DNA of 64,000 bases from UBA4615 sp964399635 (GCA_964399635.1 CAYNRU010000022.1:1-64000); one strand, 5' to 3'. Counted from the stretch's first letter, positions 1 through 6,765 are shown. Program-made: numbers and translations. Notes: a model not told the origin generated them from the sequence alone.

Positions 1-1
1 A

Positions 2-193
2 CTCTTGCGCGCTCGTGCTCGGGCGGGATTGACTCAGGACGCGGTTGCGGAGCGTATGGGTACGACGAAAAGCGCGATCTCGCGTCTGGAGTCGGCGGGC
101 AAACACACGCCATCGCTCAACACGCTCAAGAAGTACGCCCAGGCGGTCGGCTGCGACCTTCAGGTGAAATTGGTTCCTCACAAGACGACGTGA
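2..193 (+). CDS. XRE-family helix-turn-helix regulator, 5' partial
   Basis: The reading frame is open to the left edge, so the true start is outside the window. The 63 visible residues hold an XRE/Cro helix-turn-helix: GLTQDAVAERMG followed by TTKSAISRLE, then a short tail ending in LVPHKTT. Proteins of this size and form are commonly antitoxins of HigBA- or RelE-type toxin-antitoxin pairs, or small repressors. The toxin, if there is one, would be upstream and is not visible. The gene ends two bases before an attC R'' core, so it is the cargo of the leftmost visible cassette. The HTH family is clear. The antitoxin role is inferred from the cassette context only. Confidence 0.75.
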   Translation, partial: LLRARARAGLTQDAVAERMGTTKSAISRLESAGKHTPSLNTLKKYAQAVGCDLQVKLVPHKTT

Positions 194-194
194 G

Positions 195-305
195 GCCCAA
201 CTTTATGTTGGAGCGGACGGCTTGCACGGGCCGGCACTCCACCGCCTGTAAATGGCCCACTCCGCGCCGGCCCGAGCAAGCCGCCGTTCAACGTCAGCGT
301 TCGGC
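195..305 (+). repeat. attC site 1
   Basis: R'' core GCCCAAC at 195-201 and R' core GTTCGGC at 299-305, the latter one base off consensus. The arms pair well: ATGTTGGAGCGG near the left end is nearly complementary to CCGTTCAACGT near the right end, and GACGGCTTGC pairs with GCAAGCCG. A one-base bulge of the kind that sets strand choice is present. It closes the XRE cassette. Confidence 0.8.
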
Positions 306-331
306 AGCGCAAGAATAGCGCTCTGGCGCAT

Positions 332-748
332 CTACTCCCCACGCTCCGCGGCCCGCTGTTGCTCAATCCATGCGCCACCAGCCCTGAGCTTCTTCGCCAA
401 TGGAGACTTCGGATCTACCACCCGCCAAAACGGGGCTACCTCGGCCGTCGGAACCCCTGACTCAATCTCGTCCCATGCCGCCTCGGCGACCGTTCGCAGG
501 AAGATCGCCGTCGAAACAGGGCACGTCGCATCAGCCCCATGGAGCTGGGCAAGCTCCCGCCTCATCTGCTGCACCTCTCGCGTTTCGCCTGGCGGAACAT
601 GCGTCCTCAGGTACTGCTCAAGCTCTACCGGGCATGAGATCAAGAGCTTCGCGCCCGCAGGCACTCCCGCGAAGTCCTTGTCCAGGGTCACTGTGTGCGG
701 CGGCTTTGCCGCCATCTTCTGCTTCCAGCTCTTTGGATTGCTTGGCAT
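332..748 (-). CDS. MGMT-like (alkylguanine-transferase-fold) small protein, reversed cassette gene
   Basis: 138 residues. The start at 748 is chosen because AGGAG lies seven bases upstream; an upstream in-frame ATG lacks one. The central and C-terminal parts read GADATCPVSTAIF (residues 71-83), then APFWRVVDPKSPLAKKL (105-121) and a final IEQQRAAE. This resembles a family of short proteins annotated as MGMT-like, in which the PCHRV active-site motif of O6-alkylguanine transferases is replaced by PFWRV, so classical methyl transfer to Cys is unlikely. The function is unknown. It lies on the minus strand between two plus-oriented attC sites, so it cannot be read from the integron promoter and must carry its own. 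The family call is from memory of the motif and is moderately sure. Confidence 0.6.
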   Translation of the reverse strand: MPSNPKSWKQKMAAKPPHTVTLDKDFAGVPAGAKLLISCPVELEQYLRTHVPPGETREVQQMRRELAQLHGADATCPVSTAIFLRTVAEAAWDEIESGVPTAEVAPFWRVVDPKSPLAKKLRAGGAWIEQQRAAERGE

Positions 749-833
749 CGTTCGCTCCTGGGCCCACATCGTGCACCGAGCCGCAGCATCGCCCAATAAT
801 CCCCGTACAAACCCTGACCCACTTCCGAGCGCT

Positions 834-920
834 GCCTAACCCCTCGCTCAAGCGGAGCGCCAACGGCGGGCCACCAGGCCCGGGCCTGGCGCCGTCGCCC
901 GCTATACTCGAACGTTAGAC
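834..920 (+). repeat. attC site 2
   Basis: R'' core GCCTAAC at 834-840 and R' core GTTAGAC at 914-920, both on consensus. The left arm contains CCCCTCGCTCAAGC and GCCAACGGCGGGCC; the right arm contains GCGCCGTCGCCCGC. It is the type member of the attC subfamily repeated at 4666, 7748 and 8370. It closes the cassette that carries the reversed MGMT-like gene. Confidence 0.88.
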
Positions 921-933
921 CGCAGAGACGGCG

Positions 934-1476
934 ATGCCGACGCTCATCATCATTGACATGCAAATCGGAATGACTTGGCCTGAGCCCGCGGAGCGAAACA
1001 ATCCCGGCGCAGAGCAGGTGATCGCAAAGCTCCTTGCGGATTGGAGGATGCGGAAAGGCTGCATTGTTCACGTCCGCCATATCTCTCGAACGCCAGGTTC
1101 GCCATTCTGGCCGGGCCAAATGGGTGTTGCGTTTCAGCCAGCGTTTGCGCCGCTGCCGTCTGAGTATGTCGTTGAGAAGAATGTTCCAGACGCGTTTGTA
1201 CATTCCGGATTGGAGCGCTGGTTGCATGCGCGCGGCGAGCAAGCTGTCGTAATCGTTGGTGTGAGTACGAACAATTCGGTGGAATCCACTGCGCGCACGG
1301 CTGGCAACCTTGGCTTCAGAACGTACGTGGTTTCGGACGCGACGTTCGCTTTTGCTAAGGCGGATTTCGATGGGGCGAAGCGTTCGGCTGCGGAGGTTCA
1401 CGCAATGTCATTAGCAAATCTTCACGGGGAGTACGCGACCGTCATTTCCTCTTGGCAGGCGGAACATGCGGTCTAA
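934..1476 (+). CDS. Isochorismatase-fold (cysteine-hydrolase family) enzyme
   Basis: 180 residues, the usual length for the isochorismatase-like hydrolase family, a Rossmann-like cytosolic fold that cleaves amides, ureas or enol ethers. The N-terminal catalytic Asp is D8 (LIIIDMQ) and the catalytic Lys is K82 (EKNVPDAF). The nucleophile motif reads GVSTNNSVESTAR at 109-121, so Ser115 sits where most members have the nucleophilic Cys. Such NNSVE variants occur in the family, but their activity is uncertain. The start ATG follows an attC by 13 bases. No intact attC is seen after the gene: a GTTAAGT core at 1483-1489 follows only a few bases after the stop, which suggests that the palindrome was deleted. 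Confidence 0.85.
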   Translation: MPTLIIIDMQIGMTWPEPAERNNPGAEQVIAKLLADWRMRKGCIVHVRHISRTPGSPFWPGQMGVAFQPAFAPLPSEYVVEKNVPDAFVHSGLERWLHARGEQAVVIVGVSTNNSVESTARTAGNLGFRTYVVSDATFAFAKADFDGAKRSAAEVHAMSLANLHGEYATVISSWQAEHAV

Positions 1477-1518
1477 TCGAAAGTTAAGTCTCACCGTGAG
1501 CGTCCTGCACAACCAGAG

Positions 1519-1547
1519 TTGTTGCCCCATGTTTATGTATATACAAT
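1519..1547 (+). promoter_or_regulatory. Candidate promoter of brnT-brnA
   Basis: TTGTTG at 1519-1524 and TACAAT at 1542-1547 with a 17-base spacer, ending just before the brnT start at 1551. The overlapping TATGTATATACA is partly self-complementary and could be the autoregulatory BrnA operator. Cassettes that carry toxin-antitoxin pairs usually have their own promoter, which agrees with this. Confidence 0.5.
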
Positions 1548-1550
1548 AAC

Positions 1551-1829
1551 ATGGTGTCAGTGACCTTCGATCCGAGCAAGAGGGAAGCAACGCTCGCGGA
1601 GCGTTGACTCGATTTCACGGACGCGGCGCTGGTGTTCGCCGGTACGACGTTCGAGGTCTAGGGCGACCGCAGGGGCTACGGCGAGGAGCGCATCGTCTGC
1701 TTCGGGCTGCTGCGAGGACGACTGGTCGTGGTTGGCTATACGCCGCGTGGCGCGGATCGCCACGTATTCAGTATGAGGAAAGCCAATGACCGCGAACAAG
1801 TGCGTATCGCGCCGTTCCTTGGGGTCTGA
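1551..1829 (+). pseudogene. brnT: Broken BrnT-type toxin gene (two in-frame stops)
   Basis: Read from the ATG at 1551, the frame gives a BrnT-like protein of 93 codons (VTFDPSKREATLAER, LDFTDAALVFAG, GYGEERIVCFG, GRLVVVGYTPRG). It is interrupted by TGA after residue 18, at the position of the usual HGV/HGL stretch, and by TAG after FEV. BrnT is a RelE-fold ribonuclease toxin of type II toxin-antitoxin pairs. Two independent nonsense codons with the rest of the frame kept mean the toxin is inactive unless the stops are suppressed. It overlaps brnA by 44 bases, the normal gene order and coupling for brnTA. Confidence 0.75.
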
Positions 1830-2067
1830 TCTAGCGCGAGTCGATGCGCACGTGATTCAGCCGCATGAGTACGAGGAACTGCCGGAGTTGACCGATGAGA
1901 TGCTGGCGCGCGGAACGGTCAACAAGGGCGGTCGACCCAAGGCTGCGAACCCACGCAAGCTGATCTCGATCCGGTTGCCGGAAGACGTGATCGAACGTTG
2001 GCGTGCCACGGGTCCGGGTTGGCAGACCCGGATGGCGGCTCGTCTCGCGAAGGGGCCGCCGAAGTGA
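1786..2067 (+). CDS. brnA: BrnA-type antitoxin
   Basis: 93 residues, with an open and apparently intact frame. Residues about 34-93 match the BrnA antitoxin family: ELTDEMLARG, NKGGRPKA, KLISIRLPEDVIERW and TGPGWQTRMAARLAK. This is a ribbon-helix-helix-like DNA-binding part that represses brnTA while the N-terminal segment covers the toxin. The start overlaps the broken brnT frame as in functional brnTA operons. Because the toxin gene carries two stops, this antitoxin is now solitary. It might still repress related operons or neutralise a BrnT encoded elsewhere; that is inference. The gene ends directly before an attC core. Confidence 0.85.
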   Translation: MTANKCVSRRSLGSDLARVDAHVIQPHEYEELPELTDEMLARGTVNKGGRPKAANPRKLISIRLPEDVIERWRATGPGWQTRMAARLAKGPPK

Positions 2068-2068
2068 G

Positions 2069-2165
2069 GCTTAACCTGCCACTGCCGCGGACGCCTGACC
2101 CGGCCGGTCGGTCGCTTCCGCAACCCAGCGGCCGCATCAAGCGTTGTTGAGCTTCGTCGTTAGGC
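2069..2165 (+). repeat. attC site 3
   Basis: R'' core GCTTAAC at 2069-2075 and R' core GTTAGGC at 2159-2165. The arms are less well paired than in sites 1 and 2, but the length of 97 bases and the placement between brnA and the next gene fit an attC. Confidence 0.7.
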
Positions 2166-2199
2166 CCCACAGCACAACGAACTGCTGCGCGCACCCAAC

Positions 2200-2658
2200 A
2201 TGAACACAGTGACCGTTCGCCAGGCTGTCCTCGCGGATCTTGACGCCGTTGCCGGCCTCTTCAATCAGTACCGACAGTTTCAAGGCAAGGCATCCGACCT
2301 CTCAGCCTGTCGCGCGTTCCTGCATGACAGGTTCGACCATGCTGAATCCATCGTGTTCTTCGCGACCGTGGACGCTCAACCTGTCGGCTTTGCCCAGCTA
2401 TACCCCAGTTTCTCCTCCACCGCTCTCGCCCGGGTGTTCATCCTTAACGACCTGTACGTTTCCGAGTCAGGGCGGCGCCGTGGCGTTGGTTCTGCCATGC
2501 TCAAGGCAGTTGAAGCCTACGCGTGGTCGCTCGGCGCATGTCGCGTGAGCCTGAACGTCGCTCAGGTCAATGTGTCAGCCCAAGAGCTCTATGCGGCAAT
2601 GGGTTGGGTACGGGACGGAGAATTCTTCATGTATCACCGCCACCCGCCGAAGCCATGA
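2200..2658 (+). CDS. GNAT-family N-acetyltransferase
   Basis: 152 residues, a full-length single GNAT domain that transfers acetyl from acetyl-CoA to an amine. The acetyl-CoA pyrophosphate loop is RRRGVGSAML at 92-101, preceded by the beta-4 strand FILNDLYV and followed by beta-5 VSLNVAQVNVSAQELYAAMGW. This last stretch is the usual C-terminal part of the fold. The substrate cannot be told from sequence; in cassettes such genes range from aminoglycoside modification to protein or polyamine acetylation. The GNAT call is certain and the substrate unknown. An attC follows 20 bases after the stop. Confidence 0.88.
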   Translation: MNTVTVRQAVLADLDAVAGLFNQYRQFQGKASDLSACRAFLHDRFDHAESIVFFATVDAQPVGFAQLYPSFSSTALARVFILNDLYVSESGRRRGVGSAMLKAVEAYAWSLGACRVSLNVAQVNVSAQELYAAMGWVRDGEFFMYHRHPPKP

Positions 2659-2677
2659 ACCTAGCGCCCCGGGTCTG

Positions 2678-2787
2678 GCCTGACCCTACGCTCAACAGGA
2701 CGTGCAACAGCGTTTGTCGCCCGGGCCTCATTTCATTCCGGCGCGGCCGTCGCCCGCTGCCGAACGCCGGTTAGCATCACGTTAGGC
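2678..2787 (+). repeat. attC site 4
   Basis: R'' core GCCTGAC at 2678-2684 and R' core GTTAGGC at 2781-2787, 110 bases. The left part reads CCCTACGCTCAAC, a diverged version of the shared left arm; the right part has CGTCGCCCGCTGCCGAACGCC. A second TTAGC five bases before R' blurs the exact end. Confidence 0.72.
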
Positions 2788-2798
2788 ATCACAAACAA

Positions 2799-3077
2799 AT
2801 GAACCTCGGCTACTTACTCGGATTCGGCTACTTCGCCGCCCTGGTTTTGGCCGCACTGTCCACAGCTGCGGTAAGGCCAGGATGGCTCTACGTCTTGAGT
2901 TGCACGGCCTTTCTTATGCTTCTCTATATTGGCGCTATGTGGAGTGTTGAAGGCGAGGACGGCCCATCCGGCTTTATGGTGATCGCGCTTCACGGCCTTG
3001 TTTTCTGGATGTTTGTGGTTGCTCAAGCCGTGAAGTGGATTCGGATCGTCATCCGGCGACTGCGGTCAAAGAGCTAA
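2799..3077 (+). CDS. Small three-helix membrane protein, unknown function
   Basis: 92 residues with three hydrophobic segments (about residues 5-25, 30-48 and 58-80) and a basic C-terminal tail WIRIVIRRLRSKS. It is probably an inner-membrane protein with the tail in the cytoplasm by the positive-inside rule. No family is recognised. The start ATG lies 11 bases after an attC, as expected for a cassette gene. Cassette arrays commonly carry such orphan membrane proteins. No attC directly follows; instead the next bases are the remains of hicA, so the two share a cassette, or an attC between them has been lost. Confidence 0.6.
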   Translation: MNLGYLLGFGYFAALVLAALSTAAVRPGWLYVLSCTAFLMLLYIGAMWSVEGEDGPSGFMVIALHGLVFWMFVVAQAVKWIRIVIRRLRSKS

Positions 3078-3080
3078 TGA

Positions 3081-3248
3081 CCGAGACTGCCGTCAAAGTG
3101 CCAACCTCAGCAAGGTACGAAGGGCAGCCATCGGCAGTACCATCATCCCGTGAAAGCTGGAACCGTGACGGTTGCATGAAAGCCCAGCGTCAAGGTTCCT
3201 ACAGGAACCCTTGCTAACGCGCTACGGTAAGCCGGACTCAAGAAGTGA
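3081..3248 (+). pseudogene. hicA: hicA toxin remnant (stops and internal deletion)
   Basis: In the frame that ends at the TGA at 3246-3248, the translation reads RLPSKC, then KGSHRQYHHPVKAGTVTVA, a stop, KPSVKVPTGTLANALR, a stop, and AGLKK. This matches the HicA mRNA interferase: the GSH motif with the catalytic His, HPVKAGTVTV, and the C-terminal TL..ILRQAGL helix. TGA at 3177-3179 and TAA at 3228-3230 probably replaced Gly and Gln codons by single changes. Some 20 residues between the N-terminus and KGSH are missing. It lies directly before hicB in the usual hicAB order. The toxin is dead; the assignment rests on motif recall. Confidence 0.7.
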
Positions 3249-3469
3249 GGTTGCGAACGGATTACATGGTCATCATCGAGAAGGGCGAGACCTCGTTCGG
3301 CGCGTACGTGCCCGATCTTCCTGGTTGTGTCGCGGTGGGAGAAACGCAGGAGGAAGCCATCAAGCTGATTCAGGAAGCGATCGAGTTCCACATTGAAGGC
3401 CTCAAGGAAGATGGGTTACCCATTCCGGTCGCATCGTCTACGACTCAGACGGTGCGCGTCGCCGCATAA
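3245..3469 (+). CDS. hicB: HicB-type antitoxin
   Basis: 74 residues from GTG 3245, which overlaps the hicA stop codon, or 67 from ATG 3266. The partly degraded RNase H fold of HicB is clear: YMVIIEKGETSFGAYVPDLP, GCVAVGETQEEAIKLI, and EAIEFHIEGLKEDG. The short tail lacks a long DNA-binding domain. HicB binds and blocks HicA. Here hicA is broken while hicB is intact, the same pattern as brnT/brnA in this array. The stop codon TAA lies inside the following attC core GCATAAC. Which start is used is not settled: GAGG lies 15 bases before ATG 3266, which is rather far, and GTG 3245 has only a weak ribosome site. Confidence 0.8.
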   Translation: MRLRTDYMVIIEKGETSFGAYVPDLPGCVAVGETQEEAIKLIQEAIEFHIEGLKEDGLPIPVASSTTQTVRVAA

Positions 3470-3560
3470 CCAAGCGCTGCAGCGGACGCTCGACCCGGCC
3501 GCCGCCCTGCGGTCGCAGGTCGTCGTCCGCCTAAAGTGCCGCTGAGCGTCAGCGTTAGCC
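3464..3560 (+). repeat. attC site 5
   Basis: R'' core GCATAAC at 3464-3470 (overlapping the hicB stop) and R' core GTTAGCC at 3554-3560. AAGCGCTGCAGCGG near the left pairs with CCGCTGAGCGTCAGCGTT near the right, with a small bulge. Confidence 0.78.
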
Positions 3561-3568
3561 GTCTTCAA

Positions 3569-4192
3569 ATGAAACTCCGCACGCTTCACAGAACAGCGGC
3601 CATCTTTGTCGCTGCTTTTGCCTGCCTTCATATTGCGAACCACCTTGCGTCCTTGGCTGGCGTCCCTTCGCACATCGCCTTCATGGAAGTTGCACGCAAG
3701 CTATACCGCCATCCAATCGTTGAGTTTCCTCTTCTACTTTGTGCGGCCTTTCAAGTTGGCAGTGGTCTGTGGCTCGTCATCCGCGGATGGAAGCAACGGC
3801 AAGGTGGGGTTGCATGGCTGCAGGCGATCTCAGGCGCCGTACTAGCGCTTTTCTTGCTAGTGCATGTTGGTGCAGTGCTCTATGGACGTATTGTTCTCAA
3901 TCTCGATACAAACTTCTACTTCGCAGCTGCTGGCTTTCACGTGCCGCCGAACCAATTCTTCTTTGGGCCGTACTACTTTTTCGCTGTCCTTGCGCTCTTC
4001 ACGCATTTGGGGTGCGCTACCTATTGGCATCTTCACTCCTCACCCCGCAGCACTCGCGTGCTTGCCATCGCTTTGCCCATGCTCGTCGGTGGCGCCGTCT
4101 CTCTGCTCATCGTTTTGTCACTTGCGGGTAGGCTGCAACCGGTCGAAGTGCCCGCAAAGTACAAGGCTACGTATACCCGCCAAGACGGCTAA
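3569..4192 (+). CDS. Five-helix membrane protein resembling SdhC/cytochrome b subunits
   Basis: 207 residues. The ATG at 3569 is the first start after the attC. Five hydrophobic segments are visible. His residues lie in or beside the helices: HRTAAIFVAAFACLHIANHL near the N-terminus, LLVHVGAVLYG in the middle, and FTHLGCATYWHLH late. This pattern is like the haem-binding transmembrane subunits of succinate dehydrogenase and fumarate reductase or other di-haem cytochromes b. Without a partner flavoprotein in the cassette, the role is unknown. The stop lies inside the next attC core. The haem-protein idea is inference from His placement. Confidence 0.6.
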   Translation: MKLRTLHRTAAIFVAAFACLHIANHLASLAGVPSHIAFMEVARKLYRHPIVEFPLLLCAAFQVGSGLWLVIRGWKQRQGGVAWLQAISGAVLALFLLVHVGAVLYGRIVLNLDTNFYFAAAGFHVPPNQFFFGPYYFFAVLALFTHLGCATYWHLHSSPRSTRVLAIALPMLVGGAVSLLIVLSLAGRLQPVEVPAKYKATYTRQDG

Positions 4193-4246
4193 CCCTTCCT
4201 TCAAACGGCCTGGCCTTCAGCCAGCCGCTTAAGTCAAACGTTAGGC
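4187..4246 (+). repeat. attC site 6
   Basis: R'' core GGCTAAC at 4187-4193 (overlapping the stop of the preceding gene) and R' core GTTAGGC at 4240-4246. At 60 bases it is the shortest complete site here, near the minimum for attC. The inner stem CGGCCTGGC / GCCAGCCG is easily seen. Confidence 0.8.
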
Positions 4247-4263
4247 GTTGCAGGCAAGCCCCA

Positions 4264-4671
4264 GTGCCCTATCGAGCCTTCGCAGATGCAGTCCTCTTGC
4301 TTCACGTCGCAGTCGTCATCTTCGTTGTGCTCGGCTTGCCTGCAATCGTCATTGGCAACTGGTGCAAGATCGCCTGGGCAAATGGCTTTTGGTGGCGCGC
4401 AGCCCACTTATTCGCCATCGCCGTCGTAGTCCTACAAGCATGGCTTGGCCAATACTGCGGCCTCACGGTGCTGGAGTCCTGGCTACGTCAACAAGCCGGC
4501 CAGTCCGGGTACGAGCGGGGTTTCATTGAATACTGGCTCCAACAGTTGCTCTACTACGAGGGTCCGCTTTGGGCCTTCGCGCTGGCATACACAGTCTTTG
4601 GTGCCCTTGTTGCTTGGGCATGGTGGCGCTATCCACCGAACGCAAGCCATGCATCGCGCAGCGACGCCTGA
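4264..4671 (+). CDS. DUF2784 membrane protein
   Basis: 135 residues from GTG 4264. The sequence follows the DUF2784 pattern: an N-terminal LLLHVAVVIFVVLG helix, GNWCKIAW, then GQYCGLTVLESWLRQQAGQ (the conserved C-P/G-L-T-x-L-E-x-W-L-R motif), then GFIEYWLQQLLYYEG and a last helix. Three or four transmembrane helices are present, so this is an inner-membrane protein of unknown role. The family is widespread in proteobacterial chromosomes. The TGA stop is inside the attC core GCCTGAC. The family call is confident; the function is not known. Confidence 0.8.
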   Translation: MPYRAFADAVLLLHVAVVIFVVLGLPAIVIGNWCKIAWANGFWWRAAHLFAIAVVVLQAWLGQYCGLTVLESWLRQQAGQSGYERGFIEYWLQQLLYYEGPLWAFALAYTVFGALVAWAWWRYPPNASHASRSDA

Positions 4672-4748
4672 CCCCTCGCTCGAGCCGAGTCCCAACGGCG
4701 GGCCACGCAGGCCTGGTCGGCGGTGCACGGCGTTACATTCTCGCTAAC
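4666..4748 (+). repeat. attC site 7, degenerate right core
   Basis: R'' core GCCTGAC at 4666-4672, then CCCCTCGCTCGAGC and CCAACGGCGGGCCAC as in site 2. The right end reads CGCTAACC where GTTAGRC is expected, so the R' core is mutated and the site may be inactive. Confidence 0.65.
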
Positions 4749-5143
4749 CGTGCCTGCGCGTCCCACAGTCGATGCCGGCTTAGCTCGGCCGCCAGGGCGC
4801 TGAAATTGCGTAGGCTACTTCGAGCGGTGATGGTTCTCACAGTCGTTGGCGCGGTGTACGCCCTAGGTGTCGCGACGGCGGTGCTTCTAGGATTTGGCGA
4901 TTCGGCGGCCAGTGTCGAATTGCGTAATCCGCACGGGTAGCCAATTCAATCCGTGGAGGTCATCTGTGGTCATCGCGCCCTTCCCAGCAAGCAGCCATCG
5001 TGCAGCTGCGCTGTGGGCTTAACCACCACTCACGCAAGTGTTCGGCCCGCCTCACGGTCGAGCAGCGTTGCCCAGCCAGGCAAGATCCCGACTCCCGAGA
5101 GGACGTGGGGTTTCGACATGTACCGCAGAAAGGAATGACCGCG
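4749..5143 (+). other. Stretch between cassettes with one possible short membrane peptide
   Basis: A frame from GTG 4827 to the TAG at 4938-4940 would encode about 37 residues with one hydrophobic helix (VLTVVGAVYALGVATAVLLG), but it has no clear ribosome site. The rest shows no gene. GCTTAAC at 5017-5023 and GTTCGGC at 5040-5046 look like attC cores but lie too close together to form a site; they may be leftovers of one. Confidence 0.3.
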
Positions 5144-5887
5144 ATGATCAGGGAAAGCAAGCGCCAACGTCGCAGACAAAGCCGCCCGCCCAAAGAAGGC
5201 ATCTTGAGCAACTTCGTGGGGGAGTTCCTTGATCCCATCGATGCTCTCTTCACGATCTTCTACGGCATTCTCTTTGCGCTCGTCTTCACCCTCTCCTACG
5301 GGGTCCTGATCTATCGCGGCGTCATATCGTCGTCTTTTGCGGGCGGATACGGGCAAGAGTTGTTCTTCACCATTCTGGGTGCTGTCACCGCCTGGGGAAT
5401 CATCGAAGGCGTCGTGTACGTTGTGTCGGAGGTGCTGGCCCGAAGGGAGCGCTATCGGTTGCTCCAGTACGTCCAGACGAGCGACAACGAAGAGGAAGCC
5501 ACTACAGCCCTTTCCGATGAGCTGGACTTCATCCTCGACCCGATAACCACCAAGGAGCAGCGGCATGCGCTCTATCGCGACATTCGTGTCTATCTGGGCC
5601 AGGCGCAACCGCAGCCCATCGGCGTCAAGCGCGAGGATGTGATTGGTGCGCTGGCAACCTTGGTCCTGTATGTCGTGGCCGTTCTACCATCTCTGCTGCC
5701 ACTGTTGATGTTGCCTGATTCCACCGCGACGGCGATTCGCATCTCCAACGTCGTGTCGTTCATTGTCGTCTTCGGTACGGGCTACGTCTGGGGAATTCAC
5801 ACCGACACGAATCCGTGGAAGACCGGTTTGCTGCTCTCATCTGTCTGCTTCGCCATGGTTTTGGTGGCGGTGCTACTGGGAGGCTAG
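5144..5887 (+). CDS. VIT1/CCC1-like membrane protein (tentative)
   Basis: 247 residues from ATG 5144, chosen because AAAGGA lies 10 bases upstream; ATG 5135 would sit directly on that site. The topology is two N-terminal membrane helices (DALFTIFYGILFALVFTLSY and the GAVTAWGIIEGVVYVVSEVL segment), a charged cytosolic stretch of about 70 residues, then three helices ending in VAVLLGG. Two helices, a cytosolic helical domain, then three helices is the plan of VIT1/CCC1 iron and manganese carriers, and REDVIGALATLVLYVVAVLP resembles their fourth segment. The metal-binding Glu residues were not verified. It may instead be an unrelated membrane protein. Confidence 0.45.
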   Translation: MIRESKRQRRRQSRPPKEGILSNFVGEFLDPIDALFTIFYGILFALVFTLSYGVLIYRGVISSSFAGGYGQELFFTILGAVTAWGIIEGVVYVVSEVLARRERYRLLQYVQTSDNEEEATTALSDELDFILDPITTKEQRHALYRDIRVYLGQAQPQPIGVKREDVIGALATLVLYVVAVLPSLLPLLMLPDSTATAIRISNVVSFIVVFGTGYVWGIHTDTNPWKTGLLLSSVCFAMVLVAVLLGG

Positions 5888-6191
5888 GTGCAATCGCGAG
5901 TGATGACGACAGGTGCCTGTTAGCCTAAACCCTTGCTCAAGCTGACCCGAATGTCAGCATGTCGTCCCGTACTTTCGGCATGGGCGCAGACTTCAGATGT
6001 CGTCGCCCCGCCGGTCGATGACGACAATTGGGTTTGTATCTGTCTGCTACGATGATGGCGAAAATACGTCAGGCGCCATAAATCCGATTCTGCCGCGCCA
6101 CGAAGCACCTTGGGTTTCCCCGAGTCCACCGAGTGTCGAAATCAATCCGCCAGGATCGTCTACAGCGCGTCTGATCGCTTTCGGAGGCTTT
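5888..6191 (+). other. Non-coding stretch with attC fragments
   Basis: GTTAGCC at 5919-5925 has the form of an R' core and is overlapped by GCCTAAAC at 5923-5930. The latter is followed by CCTTGCTCAAGC, a diverged copy of the shared attC left arm, but no matching right half was found before 6192. This looks like two damaged attC sites back to back. No gene is supported here, although the following frame is open upstream of its start. Confidence 0.4.
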
Positions 6192-6680
6192 ATGTCTGTC
6201 GCAGATTACGAACGCGCGGCTACCGTTGACCATGCCACGCTGGTCTTGGAGCGCGAGGTTTCAGCGCCCATCAATGCTGTCTTCGCAGCGTTTGCAAGCG
6301 CCAAGCTCCGCGCCGAGTGGGGTGCGCCATCCGAAACGGCCACGATCATCTACGACGTCGAGGACTTCAGTGAAGGCGGAGTCGATCACTACCGGTGCGG
6401 CTCTAGGCAGAATCCGAACATTCACGGAACGACTCACTATCTCGAGATCATCGAAAACACACGCATCGTGTACAGCGAGATAATCTCGACTGATGGGCGG
6501 CGCGTCTGCGCCTCTTTGACAACCCTGGAACTCGCGCCTTCAGATCGCGGTACGAGGCTGAGGAGTACGACTCAAGTAGCCTCGTTCATTGGCGCGGCGA
6601 TGATCGACGGCCACAAAGCTGGTCATGCTGCGTCGCTGAGCAATCTAGTCCGATACTTCGAGCGCCGCGGTGACGCCTAA
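6192..6680 (+). CDS. SRPBCC/AHSA1-type protein
   Basis: 162 residues. ATG 6192 is chosen because GGAGG lies at 6183-6187, although the frame stays open upstream. The START/Bet v1-like fold is recognised from TLVLEREVSAPINAVFAAFASAKLRAEWGAP near residues 15-45, with the conserved W, followed by YDVEDFSEGGVDHYRC and RIVYSEIISTDGRR. These are the marks of the AHSA1 (activator of Hsp90 ATPase homologue) group of ligand-binding proteins. Bacterial members mostly have unknown ligands. The stop lies inside the attC core GCCTAAC. The family is sure and the role is not. Confidence 0.82.
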   Translation: MSVADYERAATVDHATLVLEREVSAPINAVFAAFASAKLRAEWGAPSETATIIYDVEDFSEGGVDHYRCGSRQNPNIHGTTHYLEIIENTRIVYSEIISTDGRRVCASLTTLELAPSDRGTRLRSTTQVASFIGAAMIDGHKAGHAASLSNLVRYFERRGDA

Positions 6681-6745
6681 CCCCTCGTTCAACTTGACCC
6701 GCTACGGCGCTTTCCTCCGTAGGCTGACTGGCTCAATTGTTCGGC
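6675..6745 (+). repeat. attC site 8
   Basis: R'' core GCCTAAC at 6675-6681 (overlapping the stop of the AHSA1 gene) and R' core GTTCGGC at 6739-6745, the same variant core as in site 1. CAACTTGACCC near the left pairs with GACTGGCTCAATTG near the right. Confidence 0.72.
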
Positions 6746-6765
6746 ATCGTGAACACCACCCTGCC

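Noticed and set aside
5017..5046. GCTTAAC and GTTCGGC cores taken as an attC
   Set aside because: Only 30 bases apart, too short for a folded attC. At most a remnant.
6670..6765. Extended N-terminus of the DUF2277 gene
   Set aside because: It would begin inside attC site 8. The family starts at MCRSIKT, that is at GTG 6766.
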